Counted from the stretch's first letter, positions 53,311 to 62,545 are shown. The stretch: DNA of 64,000 nucleotides from Nocardioides soli (GCF_014191495.1 NZ_JACHWR010000001.1:1984001-2048000), one strand, 5' to 3'. Notes: a model not told the origin generated them from the sequence alone. A program made the numbers and translations.

Positions 53311-54624
53311 CTAGTCAGACCTTGCCACCTGGCCCGACACCGCGTCGTAGAAGTTGCGCTCAAGCACCTCGAAGTGCGCTTCCCACGTCCAGTGCTCGAG
53401 CACGAACGAGCGCGCTCGTTCCCCAAGTTGATCGGCCACGACACGGTTCTGCAACAACTCAAGGACCGCGTCAACAACGTCGTTCGGCTCATCGGCGATC
53501 CTGAGCACGCCGGGGGGCGCCATGATGCCTTCGTTGGCTACCGTCGACGCAACAACCGCCTTCGCGCTGGCGAGGTATTCAAGGAGCTTGTTCTGCATGC
53601 CGCCGGCGGCCAGCATCGGGTTCACACACACCGCGGCGCTCCGGATGTACTCTCCGACGTCGTGCACGGTGCCAGTCACCGTGATCCCGTCCGCCGCCTG
53701 CAGGGCACGGATCTCCGATACAGGATCGCGGCCCACGATCAGCCACTCGAGATCCGGTCGGACCCGCTTCAACTCCGGCCAACAGTTGTTATAGAACCAC
53801 AACACGGCTTGAACGTTCGGCTCGTAGACCATCGAGCCTGAGAAAACGAGACGGTTCGGGATGACATCGTCACTCAGAGCCGGCCTGAATACCTCGACAT
53901 CGGTCCCATGAGCACCATACAACCAGTTGGAGATCATGGGCTGCCCCTCCGCCTCACAGGCCGCTGCGACAGCTTCCACATCCTTGGGCCCGATCAACAT
54001 CACCTTTGTGAAGCGCCGCCATACGCGTGCCTCGAACCGACGCATCAACCGAGTCTCGATGCGATAGATGAGCCTGCGGGTGAGGCCATGAGAATTCTGC
54101 GCCATCCGACCGGTGTTGAGCGTCTGCGACAACTGCATCGCGAGGAAGGCGGCCGTCCTGCGCCCGCCAAGTTGCGTGGCATGATTCGGGCGAAACCATC
54201 GCGGAATCGCTGGTGCCGACCGCACATAATAGCAATAGACGACATCGTAACATCCGCTTCCGATGGCACGAGCCAAGTCGCGCTCCAACCGCCTATTCTG
54301 GAATATGCCGACTTGCAGTGGATTCAGCCGGAAGAGGCTTCCCAGCAAGCCAACGCCGAAATGCAGCGGTCCCTGGTCGTAGATTCGCAGTTGCCGACTC
54401 GCACCCTCCAACCACCTGCGCTGCTCAGGCGTGAAATCGCCGTCGACGTCGAGCGTATACAAGTCGACGTCATGTCCTCGCTTGGCAAGGAAACTCAGCA
54501 GGTGAGCGATCGTGACCTGGTCGCCGCGCATCATGGGAAATGGGAGACGGCTGTAAACGACAGCGATCTTGAGCGGCCGTTCCGCCTCACCGACAGACAT
54601 GTCCTTAGGCAGATTTAGACTCAT
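53311..54624 (-). CDS. Glycosyltransferase family 4
   Basis: 437 residues, GT-B fold. IAVVYSRLPFPMMRGDQVTI opens the N-terminal domain; LVFSGSMVYEPNVQAVLWF and GGMQNKLLEYLASAKAVVAS mark the C-terminal donor-binding domain, as in EpsF/PEP-CTERM-type enzymes. The start at 54624 has no clear ribosome site; ATG at 54600 is an alternative. A 14-bp gap separates it from the GDP-mannose dehydrogenase-like gene upstream, so they form an operon. Confidence 0.8.
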   Translation of the reverse strand: MSLNLPKDMSVGEAERPLKIAVVYSRLPFPMMRGDQVTIAHLLSFLAKRGHDVDLYTLDVDGDFTPEQRRWLEGASRQLRIYDQGPLHFGVGLLGSLFRLNPLQVGIFQNRRLERDLARAIGSGCYDVVYCYYVRSAPAIPRWFRPNHATQLGGRRTAAFLAMQLSQTLNTGRMAQNSHGLTRRLIYRIETRLMRRFEARVWRRFTKVMLIGPKDVEAVAAACEAEGQPMISNWLYGAHGTDVEVFRPALSDDVIPNRLVFSGSMVYEPNVQAVLWFYNNCWPELKRVRPDLEWLIVGRDPVSEIRALQAADGITVTGTVHDVGEYIRSAAVCVNPMLAAGGMQNKLLEYLASAKAVVASTVANEGIMAPPGVLRIADEPNDVVDAVLELLQNRVVADQLGERARSFVLEHWTWEAHFEVLERNFYDAVSGQVARSD

Positions 54625-54638
54625 CGTTAAAACTCAAC

Positions 54639-55901
54639 TCAAGCTAGGGCATTGATATCGACCACTGGCCCGACATCAAGATCGAGATCGGAAGCGATCG
54701 ACCGGGAGTCGATCACTAGGTCCCACATTGTCGCATGGACGGTCTCTTCATCGACGAGAATGTCCCGAATGAAGGGCGAATTGGACAGCGCCCCGAGATT
54801 CTGTCCGACAAGGCTGTGAGGCGCGACGAATGGGTCAAATACTGACAGTTGGTAACCGGCAGTGATCAGCATTCGAGCAAGGTCGACATTGGGCGATTCG
54901 CGCAGGTCATCACTCTTGTCCTTGAATGCGAGGCCCAGCATGAGGACCCTGGCACCGTAGATGAGGTCGCGAGTGACGTATTCAAACAGGAAGTCCTTGT
55001 GCGCCGAGTTCGACTGGAGCAAGGAGTCGATCAAGTGCGTACCGGCACCCGCCGTTCGTGAGATGTACTGAAGCGCTCGAACGTCCTTCGGCAGACACGA
55101 ACCACCGAAGGGTCCGCCGGGACGGAGGTAATAGGGGGATACATTCAACTTGGTGTCAGCGATGAAGATCTTATGAACCTCAGTGGCACTTATGTCGAGA
55201 CGAGCGCAGATCCTACCGATTTCATTTGCGAAGGCAGTCTTGACGGCATGGAAGGTGTTGTCTACAAACTTGGTTATCTCGCTTTCGCGGTACTTCACAT
55301 AGAAAACCGGGGCATTGATTCCATCGTTTATCGCGTCAATTGCGGCGGAGCGCTCGCCGTCCTTCGTGCCGACCACGATCTTTGGTGGCGCGAAGAAATC
55401 GTTGATCGCAGAAGACTCTCGAAGAAATTCTGGATTGTAGACAACTTCGACCCTCCCTGCGGCGTCCCCGCCCAAGATCGAGTTGAAGATCGGTTGAATC
55501 AGTTCCTCGATCGTTCCGGGGCGAATCGTGGATCGGTACGCCACTGTGACCTTGCGACCCGGGTTGGTCTGAAAGAGTTCCGCGAGCTGTCGCGTGACCT
55601 CAACGATGTAGGTCATATTGTGGGACCCGTCAACCGCACTCGGTGTGCCGACACAGACGATTACCAACTCTGCATCAGCAACGTCCTGCGTGAGCGTCGT
55701 CGTTGCCCGGAGCAATCCACGCTTGACTACGGACTCGACCAGATCATTCAGGCCCGGTTCCGTGATCGGAGACCGACCTTCCTCCACCCGCTGAACCTTG
55801 GTCGCGCTGGGATCGACTCCGACCACCTCGTGGCCGCGACTGGCAAGACACGCCGCAGCCGTCATGCCCACGTATCCCAGACCCATGATCGCGATTTTCA
55901 T
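54639..55901 (-). CDS. Nucleotide-sugar dehydrogenase, GDP-mannose 6-dehydrogenase-like
   Basis: 420 residues. ATG at 55901 follows GGAGAGG. MKIAIMGLGYVGMTAA binds NAD; VVYNPEFLRESSAI and GGPFGGSCLPKDVRAL (catalytic Cys) follow. The middle resembles AlgD more than Ugd (STIRPGTIEEL, YNPEFLRES), suggesting GDP-mannose as substrate and GDP-mannuronate as product. UDP-sugar dehydrogenase activity is an alternative. Notably AT-rich for the window: 26 of 60 G+C at 55261-55320. Confidence 0.78.
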   Translation of the reverse strand: MKIAIMGLGYVGMTAAACLASRGHEVVGVDPSATKVQRVEEGRSPITEPGLNDLVESVVKRGLLRATTTLTQDVADAELVIVCVGTPSAVDGSHNMTYIVEVTRQLAELFQTNPGRKVTVAYRSTIRPGTIEELIQPIFNSILGGDAAGRVEVVYNPEFLRESSAINDFFAPPKIVVGTKDGERSAAIDAINDGINAPVFYVKYRESEITKFVDNTFHAVKTAFANEIGRICARLDISATEVHKIFIADTKLNVSPYYLRPGGPFGGSCLPKDVRALQYISRTAGAGTHLIDSLLQSNSAHKDFLFEYVTRDLIYGARVLMLGLAFKDKSDDLRESPNVDLARMLITAGYQLSVFDPFVAPHSLVGQNLGALSNSPFIRDILVDEETVHATMWDLVIDSRSIASDLDLDVGPVVDINALA

Positions 55902-56048
55902 GCACACCTCTCCAGGCCAGCGCGGACGGCCAGTCTCGAGAGAGACGTTAATGCCGGCAGGCCGCCCGCGCAGGGGTACTTGACTGTGACCTGTGCGGCG
56001 ATCGACACGGCCGGGTGCCTCGGTTCGACGACACCGCTACAAGTTCTC

Positions 56049-57395
56049 CTATTCGTCAGCCGTCGTCGACCGACTGCTTGTTGCGACCTGCCGCTGTGGT
56101 GAGGACAAGCCTCCGGGGGGAGTGGGTCGCACCGTTGCCCACATGACGACTGCGGCAAGCACTACGCCACCAATGCGCGATCCATAGGCGAAGAACCAGC
56201 CGTTGAACGAGTACAGAGCCGCGGCGTAAACCGCGGCGAGCGGAACTACCCACCCGATGCTCCCCGCAACGACGCGCAGGTAGACGCGCTGGCTCACGAA
56301 GCCAGCAACGACACAAGCGATCAGGGCGCCCGGGAACCCGAAGTCCAAGAGCAGGACCCGGAAGACGGTCATCGCATTCGACATTCCACCGTCGCCGATC
56401 GCGACTGCCTCGACCTGTTCGCCGAACCCCTCGCCGCGTGCCAACCCCAACGGGACGAGGACGCCCCGCGATAAGTTCTCTCCGAATCCACCGCCACTCG
56501 GGTCCACATCCGCGCTCCACTGAGACAGCGCGGGCATGTATCCGGCGAACCATGCGCGCAAGTAGTCGAGCGTCGCGCCGACGCGCTCGAATGACATGTC
56601 GCCTCTCCGCGCAGACTGGACGACTACAACCCACACGAGAAAGCCAGCGACTGCGGCGGCTCCGCCCGCCGCGGCTCGCCCACTCACGCTGAAGCCCACG
56701 CCGACGACGAAGACCTTGGTGGCTAAGTACGTGCCGAGGACCATGAAGATGGTGATCAAGAGGTAGCTGCGAACGCCGGTGCTCGCGCTCGTGACGAATG
56801 CGAGCACTAACACCGCGCCCATCTGTAGCCGCGCGCGCCACCTCGCCTCATTCCTCGCGACAGCAACTTCCAGGCCAGCGAGGACCGAGGCAGCCACGAG
56901 GAGAGTGGCCGAGACCGTGATGGCGGTGGGGGTGACCCAGACTCCGTTGACACTGAAGTTGGACTTCGTCACCCGGAGCGAATCGGAGAACTGCGAATAG
57001 GACCCCCCGAGCATCGAGTTCAACCCGGGGTGCCCGATCTGTCTGAGGCCGATCTGGAGAGACAACACCGCCAACATCAGACACGCAACACAGGTGACCA
57101 AGCGTGCTCTCGAACCCGTACCCAGGTTGACGACGCGGCCCGTAGGCGAAGACCCGGGGACCCGCGACACGGCTGGTACAGCCAAGTAGGCCGCGAAGAG
57201 GAAGGCCAGATTGCAGGCTGCGACAAACACCGCCGTTCCCCAGTCCAGGAGGTATCCGGTGCCGAGAACGGCCTGACACGCCCACGCAAATGCCCATGCG
57301 TAGGACCACACATGTCCCGGCGTGTACTTTGCGGGGAGCACAAGGGTTGCGAAAGCCACCAGCGCGACGGCTGCGCCAGCACTGAAGAGCACCAT
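56049..57395 (-). CDS. Polysaccharide polymerase (Wzy-like) membrane protein
   Basis: 448 residues with ten or more hydrophobic segments and one long soluble loop near 275-335 (SFERVGATLDYLRAWFAGY ... FGENLSRGVLVPLGL). This layout, and the setting among flippase, glycosyltransferases and Wzc-type kinase, fit an O-antigen/capsule repeat-unit polymerase. Sequence conservation in Wzy proteins is poor, so the call rests on topology and context. The start region has no clear Shine-Dalgarno. Confidence 0.65.
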   Translation of the reverse strand: MVLFSAGAAVALVAFATLVLPAKYTPGHVWSYAWAFAWACQAVLGTGYLLDWGTAVFVAACNLAFLFAAYLAVPAVSRVPGSSPTGRVVNLGTGSRARLVTCVACLMLAVLSLQIGLRQIGHPGLNSMLGGSYSQFSDSLRVTKSNFSVNGVWVTPTAITVSATLLVAASVLAGLEVAVARNEARWRARLQMGAVLVLAFVTSASTGVRSYLLITIFMVLGTYLATKVFVVGVGFSVSGRAAAGGAAAVAGFLVWVVVVQSARRGDMSFERVGATLDYLRAWFAGYMPALSQWSADVDPSGGGFGENLSRGVLVPLGLARGEGFGEQVEAVAIGDGGMSNAMTVFRVLLLDFGFPGALIACVVAGFVSQRVYLRVVAGSIGWVVPLAAVYAAALYSFNGWFFAYGSRIGGVVLAAVVMWATVRPTPPGGLSSPQRQVATSSRSTTADE

Positions 57396-57692
57396 CGAGT
57401 CTGACCCCCGGATCCCTAATGCTGTCTGCGTCGACGTTCTCGCAGCGCTACTTCAGAGCCATTTGACACCGAGTGCAGCGTGTCTCGCGAAAGAAGGCGC
57501 CGTGTGAGCCTTGAGGTAGTCGGAGCCGCTTCGCGCTTCGACTCCACGGCGTCGCGAGCCTACAGCGTCGGTGCGGGAGCACTGGGCTGACGCGTGTCTC
57601 GCCCGAGCACCCGCCGAACGCACGGCGGTCCTGAACGAACCGATCCGGGTTGGTCTAGACTCGCGCAAGTCTTTGAAGAGGGGGTCTGCGGC
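57396..57692. other. Intergenic region between divergent wzy-like and BY-kinase genes
   Basis: About 300 bp with no gene I can support. It must hold both promoters. TAGACT at 57655-57660 is a possible -10 for the kinase gene. No repeat of either family is present. This marks the right edge of the lower-GC block. Confidence 0.4.
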
Positions 57693-59072
57693 GTGGAGTT
57701 GCGTGAGTACTTGCGCGTGATTCGTCGTCGTTGGCTCACCGTCCTGTCGACCACCAGCATCCTTGTGGCTGTCGTTGCAGGATTCACGTTGGCGGCAACT
57801 CCGCAGTACCAATCGGTGGCACAGTTGTTCGTCACCACCCAGACCTCAGACACAGCATCCGATCTCAACCAGGGCGGCTTGTTCTCTGCCCAACGGGTGA
57901 CGTCCTACGCGGACCTGGTGGACGGCCGCGAACTGGCCAAGACCGTGGCATACGACCTCGGCCTCGATCTTGCTCCGAACGAACTCTCGGCAAAGGTCCG
58001 CGCGTCGGCGGTGACCGACACCGTCAACCTGGAGATCACGGCGACGGACGCCGAACCGCTGCGCGCCCAGGCGATCGCTCAGGCGTATGCAGAGAGCCTC
58101 GTCGACCTTGTTAGGCAACTCGAGACACCCCCGGGCAAGTCGCGCGCCCCCGTCAAGGCGACCATCGTCGACCCGGCTGACTTGCCGAGTGACCCAGTCA
58201 GCCCCCGGCCTGCCCGGAACATCGGGCTCGGGCTCGTGTTCGGGCTTGTGCTCGGCGCCGGCCTCGCCGTACTCCGCGAGCTACTCGATGTCACGATCAA
58301 GTCGCCAGATGACATCACGACCGCAACCAACGCTCCAGTGCTGGGCGGGATCACGTTCGATGCGGCGACCAGACAACACCCGCTCGTCACGTCGCTTGAG
58401 CCTCACGCGCCCCGCGTCGAAGCGTTCCGGGTGCTGCGCACCAATCTGCAGTTCGTGGAGGTCGACAGCGCCAACAAAGTCTTCGTTGTGACCTCAGCAG
58501 TTCCCGAGGAAGGCAAGTCCACGACCTCGGTCAATCTGGCGCTCACCATGGCTCAGGCCGGTCATCGAACGCTGCTGATCGAGGGCGACCTGCGTCGGCC
58601 GAAGGCAACCGCCCAGCTCGGACTCGACCATGCGGTCGGTGTCACCACGGTGCTGCTGGGCAAGGTTTCACTGGACGACGCTATCCAGAAGGTGACTGAC
58701 AGTGACCTGGACGTCTTGGCGAGCGGCACCATCCCACCCAACCCAGCAGAGCTGCTGCAATCGAACGCGATGGCCGACCTGCTCAAGCAGATCCGGGACC
58801 GGTACGACATGGTCATCATCGACGCGCCGCCGCTGCTGCCAGTGACCGACGCGGCGCTGATCGCCTCGCAGGCCGATGGCGCCCTGCTCGTCGTTCGCTA
58901 TGGCAAGACCACCAAGGACCAGCTCAGCCAAGCCGTCGATCGCCTGCAGCAGGTCGATGCACACCCCGTCGGCGTCGTGCTCAACATGGTGCCGAACAAG
59001 CGACGCGCATCAGGGTACGGATATGGCTATGGCTATGGGTACGGCTATGCGCCTGAGCAACCGGCCCCCTGA
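57693..59072 (+). CDS. Polysaccharide co-polymerase / bacterial tyrosine kinase (Wzz-BY-kinase)
   Basis: 459 residues. GTG at 57693 follows GAAGAGGGGG. A Wzz domain has membrane helices near 18-38 and 180-200. The kinase has Walker A VPEEGKSTTSVNLAL, Walker A' LLIEGDLRRPKA, and Walker B MVIIDAPPLLP. The C-terminus is a tyrosine tail, six GY repeats (GYGYGYGYGYGY), for autophosphorylation. It controls chain length and export of capsule-type polymers. Its phosphatase partner could be the low-molecular-weight phosphatase domain at 41580-42122; none is adjacent. Confidence 0.88.
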   Translation: MELREYLRVIRRRWLTVLSTTSILVAVVAGFTLAATPQYQSVAQLFVTTQTSDTASDLNQGGLFSAQRVTSYADLVDGRELAKTVAYDLGLDLAPNELSAKVRASAVTDTVNLEITATDAEPLRAQAIAQAYAESLVDLVRQLETPPGKSRAPVKATIVDPADLPSDPVSPRPARNIGLGLVFGLVLGAGLAVLRELLDVTIKSPDDITTATNAPVLGGITFDAATRQHPLVTSLEPHAPRVEAFRVLRTNLQFVEVDSANKVFVVTSAVPEEGKSTTSVNLALTMAQAGHRTLLIEGDLRRPKATAQLGLDHAVGVTTVLLGKVSLDDAIQKVTDSDLDVLASGTIPPNPAELLQSNAMADLLKQIRDRYDMVIIDAPPLLPVTDAALIASQADGALLVVRYGKTTKDQLSQAVDRLQQVDAHPVGVVLNMVPNKRRASGYGYGYGYGYGYAPEQPAP

Positions 59073-59081
59073 GCGTGTCGC

Positions 59082-60827
59082 TCAGCAGGCAGAGTCAACC
59101 GGCATAGACGTCGACCCTGATCCCACTCTCGGCGTCACTGACACCCGGATGTCGCCGGTCTGATTGGCTCCCGTCTTCATGCGCCACGTCAGGTCGACCT
59201 TCTCCTGGGGGTCGAGCAGCAGTGTCGCGTTCAGGACCGGGCGCCCCTGGTCGAGGATCGGGCCAGGGCCGCGCAGGGGCTTGCCGTTGAGGGCGAGGGC
59301 GCTGATCTGACCGCCGACGGGACCGTAGATGTAGACCTGCACGAGCTGGGAGCCGGGCTTACCGCCGTACGTCGCGTAGCTGCCGGTCACGTAGTCGGGC
59401 AGGGAGGCGGCGTCCTCGGGGGCGTCGGACATCAGGGTGGCGTGGCCGGCCAGGCCCTGTACGCCCTGGTTGCAGTACGTCGCATCGACGGAGACGTCAT
59501 AGCGCAGGTAGTACGACATCTTCGAGGCGGTGCCGTCGTTGAGGTAGAAGCCCACCTGGGGCGCCGCGTCGGGGTCGGTGACGAGGTCGCCGGCGACCGC
59601 CTTGCCGGCGATGGCTTCCTGGAGGGAGTCGTCGAAGCTGTGCACGAACACCCGGTGCTCCCGGACCCCGTCCGCGATGGCCCGCACCAGCTCCTGAGGT
59701 GAGCCGACCCCGGTCGACACCTTGTCGAAGACGGTGCGAGCGACCCGGCGGAACCAGCGGTCCTGGGCGGCCGGGTCGGGGAACCGCTGATAGACACGTG
59801 ACAGCAGCTCGTCGACGGCGTTGTCCTCGGTGAGCGTCACGCCGCCCACCTCGACCGGGCCGGTGGCGCCGAGGAGATACGAGATGGCCACCGGGTCGAC
59901 CGAGAGCACGCCGTCGAGCCGCTCGGGGTAGACCTGCTCCCAGCGGGCCCGCCAGAGGTCGGACGCCCGCGAGAAGTCCGGCTGCAGGTTGGCGTCGAGG
60001 AAGTAGGTGCCGAGGATCTCGTTGTAGACGGCTTCCTCGGAGTCGGTCAGCGGCAGCACCGGCCGATCCGTGCGACCGAAGGTGTTGGCCGCGACCTGAC
60101 GCGTCATCCGGACTTGCCCGTCGTCGGCCCGCACCACCGACACGGCACCGGGCAGGCCACCGGTGGCGCGGATCTCGGCGTTGTTCTGGAAGACGAGCAG
60201 GTAGTCCTGGGGGCCGTCGCTGCCGAGCATGGTCGGGAGCACCCGGAGGGCCGTGTCGGCGCTGGAGAGGATGGCGGCCGCGTCGTCGACCTGCCGGGTC
60301 AGTTCGCGGTACTTCGTGCGCAGCCGCTCGACGTAGCCTGTCGAGTCCTCGCCGACCAGGCGCGCCCGCGCGTCGTCGAACGCCGCCCTGCCCGCCGCCA
60401 CCGGGTCCTGGAGCGCCTCGAGCGCGGCCACGTCGATCCGCGCCTGGGCCGGCACGATCAAGTCGAGGTCGTCGGAGACCCGGACCAGCGGCTCCACTCC
60501 CGCGTCGGCGAGATCGCGGGCGACCGCACTCGCGACGGCCACGCCGCGCGCGTCGTCGCCGTACGCCGGCAGGTGCTCCAGGACCGACCAGGTGAGGCCG
60601 GCGGTCCGGTCCGCCGCCGCGGCGCTGTGGTCGCGCAACCGGCCGAGCGACGCCTGCACGGCATCGTCGTCGTCACCCTCGACCGCGGCACGCAGCGCCG
60701 TCGCGTCGTCGACGGCGGCGGTGAGGTCGCGGTTGACCTGATAGGTCGTCCAGGCGGCCCAGGCCGCGAAGAGGACGACGGCTCCGACGAGGACGGCGAG
60801 CCCGATCCACAGAGCGCGTCGATTCAC
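59082..60827 (-). CDS. DUF4012 domain-containing membrane-anchored protein
   Basis: 581 residues. One N-terminal helix (ALWIGLAVLVGAVVLFAAWAA) anchors a large extracytoplasmic part. Residues from about 200 contain DYLLVFQNNAEIRATGGLPG, the DUF4012 signature. Such proteins recur in actinobacterial exopolysaccharide clusters, but their activity is unknown. GTG at 60827 has TAGGGT 6 nt upstream. Convergent with the BY-kinase gene, 9 bp between stops. Confidence 0.85.
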   Translation of the reverse strand: MNRRALWIGLAVLVGAVVLFAAWAAWTTYQVNRDLTAAVDDATALRAAVEGDDDDAVQASLGRLRDHSAAAADRTAGLTWSVLEHLPAYGDDARGVAVASAVARDLADAGVEPLVRVSDDLDLIVPAQARIDVAALEALQDPVAAGRAAFDDARARLVGEDSTGYVERLRTKYRELTRQVDDAAAILSSADTALRVLPTMLGSDGPQDYLLVFQNNAEIRATGGLPGAVSVVRADDGQVRMTRQVAANTFGRTDRPVLPLTDSEEAVYNEILGTYFLDANLQPDFSRASDLWRARWEQVYPERLDGVLSVDPVAISYLLGATGPVEVGGVTLTEDNAVDELLSRVYQRFPDPAAQDRWFRRVARTVFDKVSTGVGSPQELVRAIADGVREHRVFVHSFDDSLQEAIAGKAVAGDLVTDPDAAPQVGFYLNDGTASKMSYYLRYDVSVDATYCNQGVQGLAGHATLMSDAPEDAASLPDYVTGSYATYGGKPGSQLVQVYIYGPVGGQISALALNGKPLRGPGPILDQGRPVLNATLLLDPQEKVDLTWRMKTGANQTGDIRVSVTPRVGSGSTSMPVDSAC

Positions 60828-60833
60828 GCGGTC

Positions 60834-60839
60834 ACCCTA
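60834..60839 (-). promoter_or_regulatory. -10-like hexamer TAGGGT for DUF4012 gene
   Basis: On the minus strand, 6 nt before GTG at 60827. Confidence 0.4.
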
Positions 60840-60888
60840 GTCAACACCGATCCGTTCCTCCGGCACACCGACCAACTCGACGTACGGT

Positions 60889-60936
60889 GGTGGTTTCGAG
60901 GCTCAGGCGCTAGCGCACCTTCGCACCTCAACCACC
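60889..60936. repeat. Dispersed GGTGGTTGAG/CTCGAAACC repeat, single copy
   Basis: A minus-oriented copy, GGTGGTTTCGAGGCTCAGGC...ACCTCAACCACC, between the secreted basic protein and the DUF4012 gene. Confidence 0.8.
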
Positions 60937-60965
60937 GACGACGGCGGCCACTGACAAAATGCACT

Positions 60966-60996
60966 CGGGCCCCGCGACGAGTGGTCACGGGGCCCG
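60966..60996 (-). terminator. Hairpin terminator after secreted basic protein
   Basis: CGGGCCCCG and CGGGGCCCG, perfect 9-bp arms with a 13-nt loop, lie 18 nt beyond the stop of the gene at 61015. Confidence 0.6.
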
Positions 60997-61014
60997 GCGA
61001 TCGCGGTCGGCGCC

Positions 61015-61455
61015 TCAGCGCTTCTTGACCACGACGGTGATCTTGCCCTTCGACGCCTTGAAGGCGGTGCCCGCCTTGGGCACGAAGTCGTACTTGAACT
61101 TGTACTTGCCGGGCTTGAGCTTCGGCAGCTTGACGACGACCTTCCCCTTCTTGACCTGGAAGGAGACGTTCTTGCCCTGGAGCTTCTTGGGGAGCTTCTT
61201 GTCCGCGAGCTTGACCACGACCTTGCCGGTCGGCTTCACGTTGCCGTTGGTGCCGATGGTGATCTTGACCTGCGGCTTCGCGCCGGGCTCGACGACCACG
61301 CTCTTCGGCGCCTGGGGCTTCGTGGGCACGCAGGCCGGCTGGTACTGCTCACCGCAGGCGCGGGCCGGCGCGGCCTGGGCCACGGGGCCCGCCAGCGCAA
61401 CGAGACCAGCCGACAGCATCAGTGCCGCCACGAGACCGGACAGGTACTTCTTCAT
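61015..61455 (-). CDS. Secreted basic protein, Ig-like, function unknown
   Basis: 146 residues. ATG at 61455 is preceded by GGGGAG. Signal peptide KKYLSGLVAALMLSAGLVAL with cleavage near AQAAPA. Two cysteines follow shortly after (ACGEQYQPACVP), possibly a disulfide. The rest is Lys/Val-rich with alternating strands (VKITIGTNGNVKPTGKVVVK), suggesting a single Ig-like domain of the big-Ig or adhesin type. The high positive charge could bind an acidic polysaccharide, but this is inference. Confidence 0.65.
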   Translation of the reverse strand: MKKYLSGLVAALMLSAGLVALAGPVAQAAPARACGEQYQPACVPTKPQAPKSVVVEPGAKPQVKITIGTNGNVKPTGKVVVKLADKKLPKKLQGKNVSFQVKKGKVVVKLPKLKPGKYKFKYDFVPKAGTAFKASKGKITVVVKKR

Positions 61456-61789
61456 GCGGGACTCCCCTTGAGTGCCTTGAGTGCTCACGTAGTACCGCAG
61501 CATCCAATCACACAAATTGGGTATGCGTCCGGCAAGCTCGACACCTGGAGGCGGAGATCACGGCCCTGACGCACATGCTCGTCGAAAGGCACCGGAATTA
61601 TCGACCCCGGGAGTCGATAGTGGCCCAGATGGGCTATTGAGAGTGGCGCTCACCGCCCTCGTGATCACCCTTCCCGCACCAGGGTGGTCCAGACATCTCG
61701 GACCGAGCACCCCGCCTCCGGCCGCGCTCGGTCGATCGAGCGCGAGGAGCCCGGAGATCCTTGATGTTTTGATGCCACAGGCTTGATGA
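61456..61789. other. Intergenic region upstream of VapBC
   Basis: About 330 bp without a supportable gene. It holds an inverted repeat TATCGAC-7-GTCGATA (61599-61619) and three TTGATG copies (61761, 61769, 61783) just before the VapB promoter, the latter possibly an antitoxin binding array. Confidence 0.4.
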
Positions 61790-61795
61790 TAAGAT
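61790..61795 (+). promoter_or_regulatory. -10-like hexamer TAAGAT for VapBC
   Basis: TAAGAT, then 6 nt, then ATG at 61802. Confidence 0.45.
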
Positions 61796-61801
61796 GCGTG
61801 G

Positions 61802-62047
61802 ATGCGCACCACGGTGAACATCGACGACGAGCTCCTCGCTGCAGCCAAGGTGCTCTCCGCACGCTCGCACCGGACGATCGGATCCATCCTGGAGGAGGCG
61901 CTGCGCAAGATGCTCTACGACGTGGAGCAGCAGACCGAGGCCACGTCGGCGCTGCCCGACTTCGCCTACTCGGGTGGGCTGCGGCAGGGAGTCGACCTCT
62001 GGGACAAGGACGCGATGGCCGAACTGCTCGGCGAGGCGCGTCGCTGA
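61802..62047 (+). CDS. VapB-like ribbon-helix-helix antitoxin
   Basis: 81 residues. MRTTVNIDDELLAAAKVLSA is a typical ribbon-helix-helix N-terminus; the C-terminal part (DFAYSGGLRQGVDLWDKD) matches the toxin-wrapping tail of VapB proteins. One base separates its stop from the toxin start. Expected to repress its own promoter. Confidence 0.85.
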   Translation: MRTTVNIDDELLAAAKVLSARSHRTIGSILEEALRKMLYDVEQQTEATSALPDFAYSGGLRQGVDLWDKDAMAELLGEARR

Positions 62048-62048
62048 G

Positions 62049-62480
62049 GTGCTGTTCCTCGACGTCAACGTACTCGTGGGCGCACAGCGCAACGACGACT
62101 CTCCGCACGCCCGCGACCTGCGCAACTGGCTCGAACGAGCCCTGGTGGGTCACGAGCCGATCGGCATCAGCGAGCTGGCCCTCAGCGCGATGGTCCGCAT
62201 CGTCACTCATCCGCGCGTCTTCGAGCGTCCCTCTGCCCCCGCCGAGGCAGTCGCGTTCGCCGAGGCCCTGCTCGGTTCCTCGCGAGTGACAGCGGTCCGG
62301 CCCGCGGCCCGGCACTGGGCGATCTTCACCGAGCTCGTCGCAGGGCACCGCCTGCGAGGCAATGAGATCCCGGATGCCTACTACGCCGCGATCGCGCTCG
62401 AGCAGGGCGCGACGGTCGTGACCGCGGACCGCGGGTTCCAGCGGTACGGCGTACGCGTGCTCGACCCCACGACCGGGTGA
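62049..62480 (+). CDS. VapC-like PIN domain toxin
   Basis: 143 residues from GTG at 62049. FLDVNVLVGAQ, the Glu in GISELALSAM, IPDAYYAAIAL and TADRGFQRY supply the PIN metal-binding acids. A ribonuclease toxin; target RNA unknown. This is the second toxin-antitoxin pair in the window and is of a different antitoxin class from that at 43593-43865. Confidence 0.87.
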   Translation: MLFLDVNVLVGAQRNDDSPHARDLRNWLERALVGHEPIGISELALSAMVRIVTHPRVFERPSAPAEAVAFAEALLGSSRVTAVRPAARHWAIFTELVAGHRLRGNEIPDAYYAAIALEQGATVVTADRGFQRYGVRVLDPTTG

Positions 62481-62493
62481 CGCAGGCGCCGAA

Positions 62494-62525
62494 ACGCCGG
62501 TCCCACCCGTGGGTGGGACCGGCGT
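62494..62525. terminator. Bidirectional hairpin terminator
   Basis: ACGCCGGTCCCACCC and GGGTGGGACCGGCGT form a very stable stem between the convergent VapC and DUF1416 genes. Confidence 0.7.
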
Positions 62526-62545
62526 GCTCGAGCTCGTGCAGTCGA

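Noticed and set aside
47600..57600. Integrative element or prophage
   Set aside because: Low GC suggests transfer, but no integrase, transposase, tRNA attachment site or flanking direct repeat was found.
61517..61642. Small gene or pseudogene upstream of VapBC
   Set aside because: Open frames there lack a ribosome site and resemble no family; composition is uninformative.
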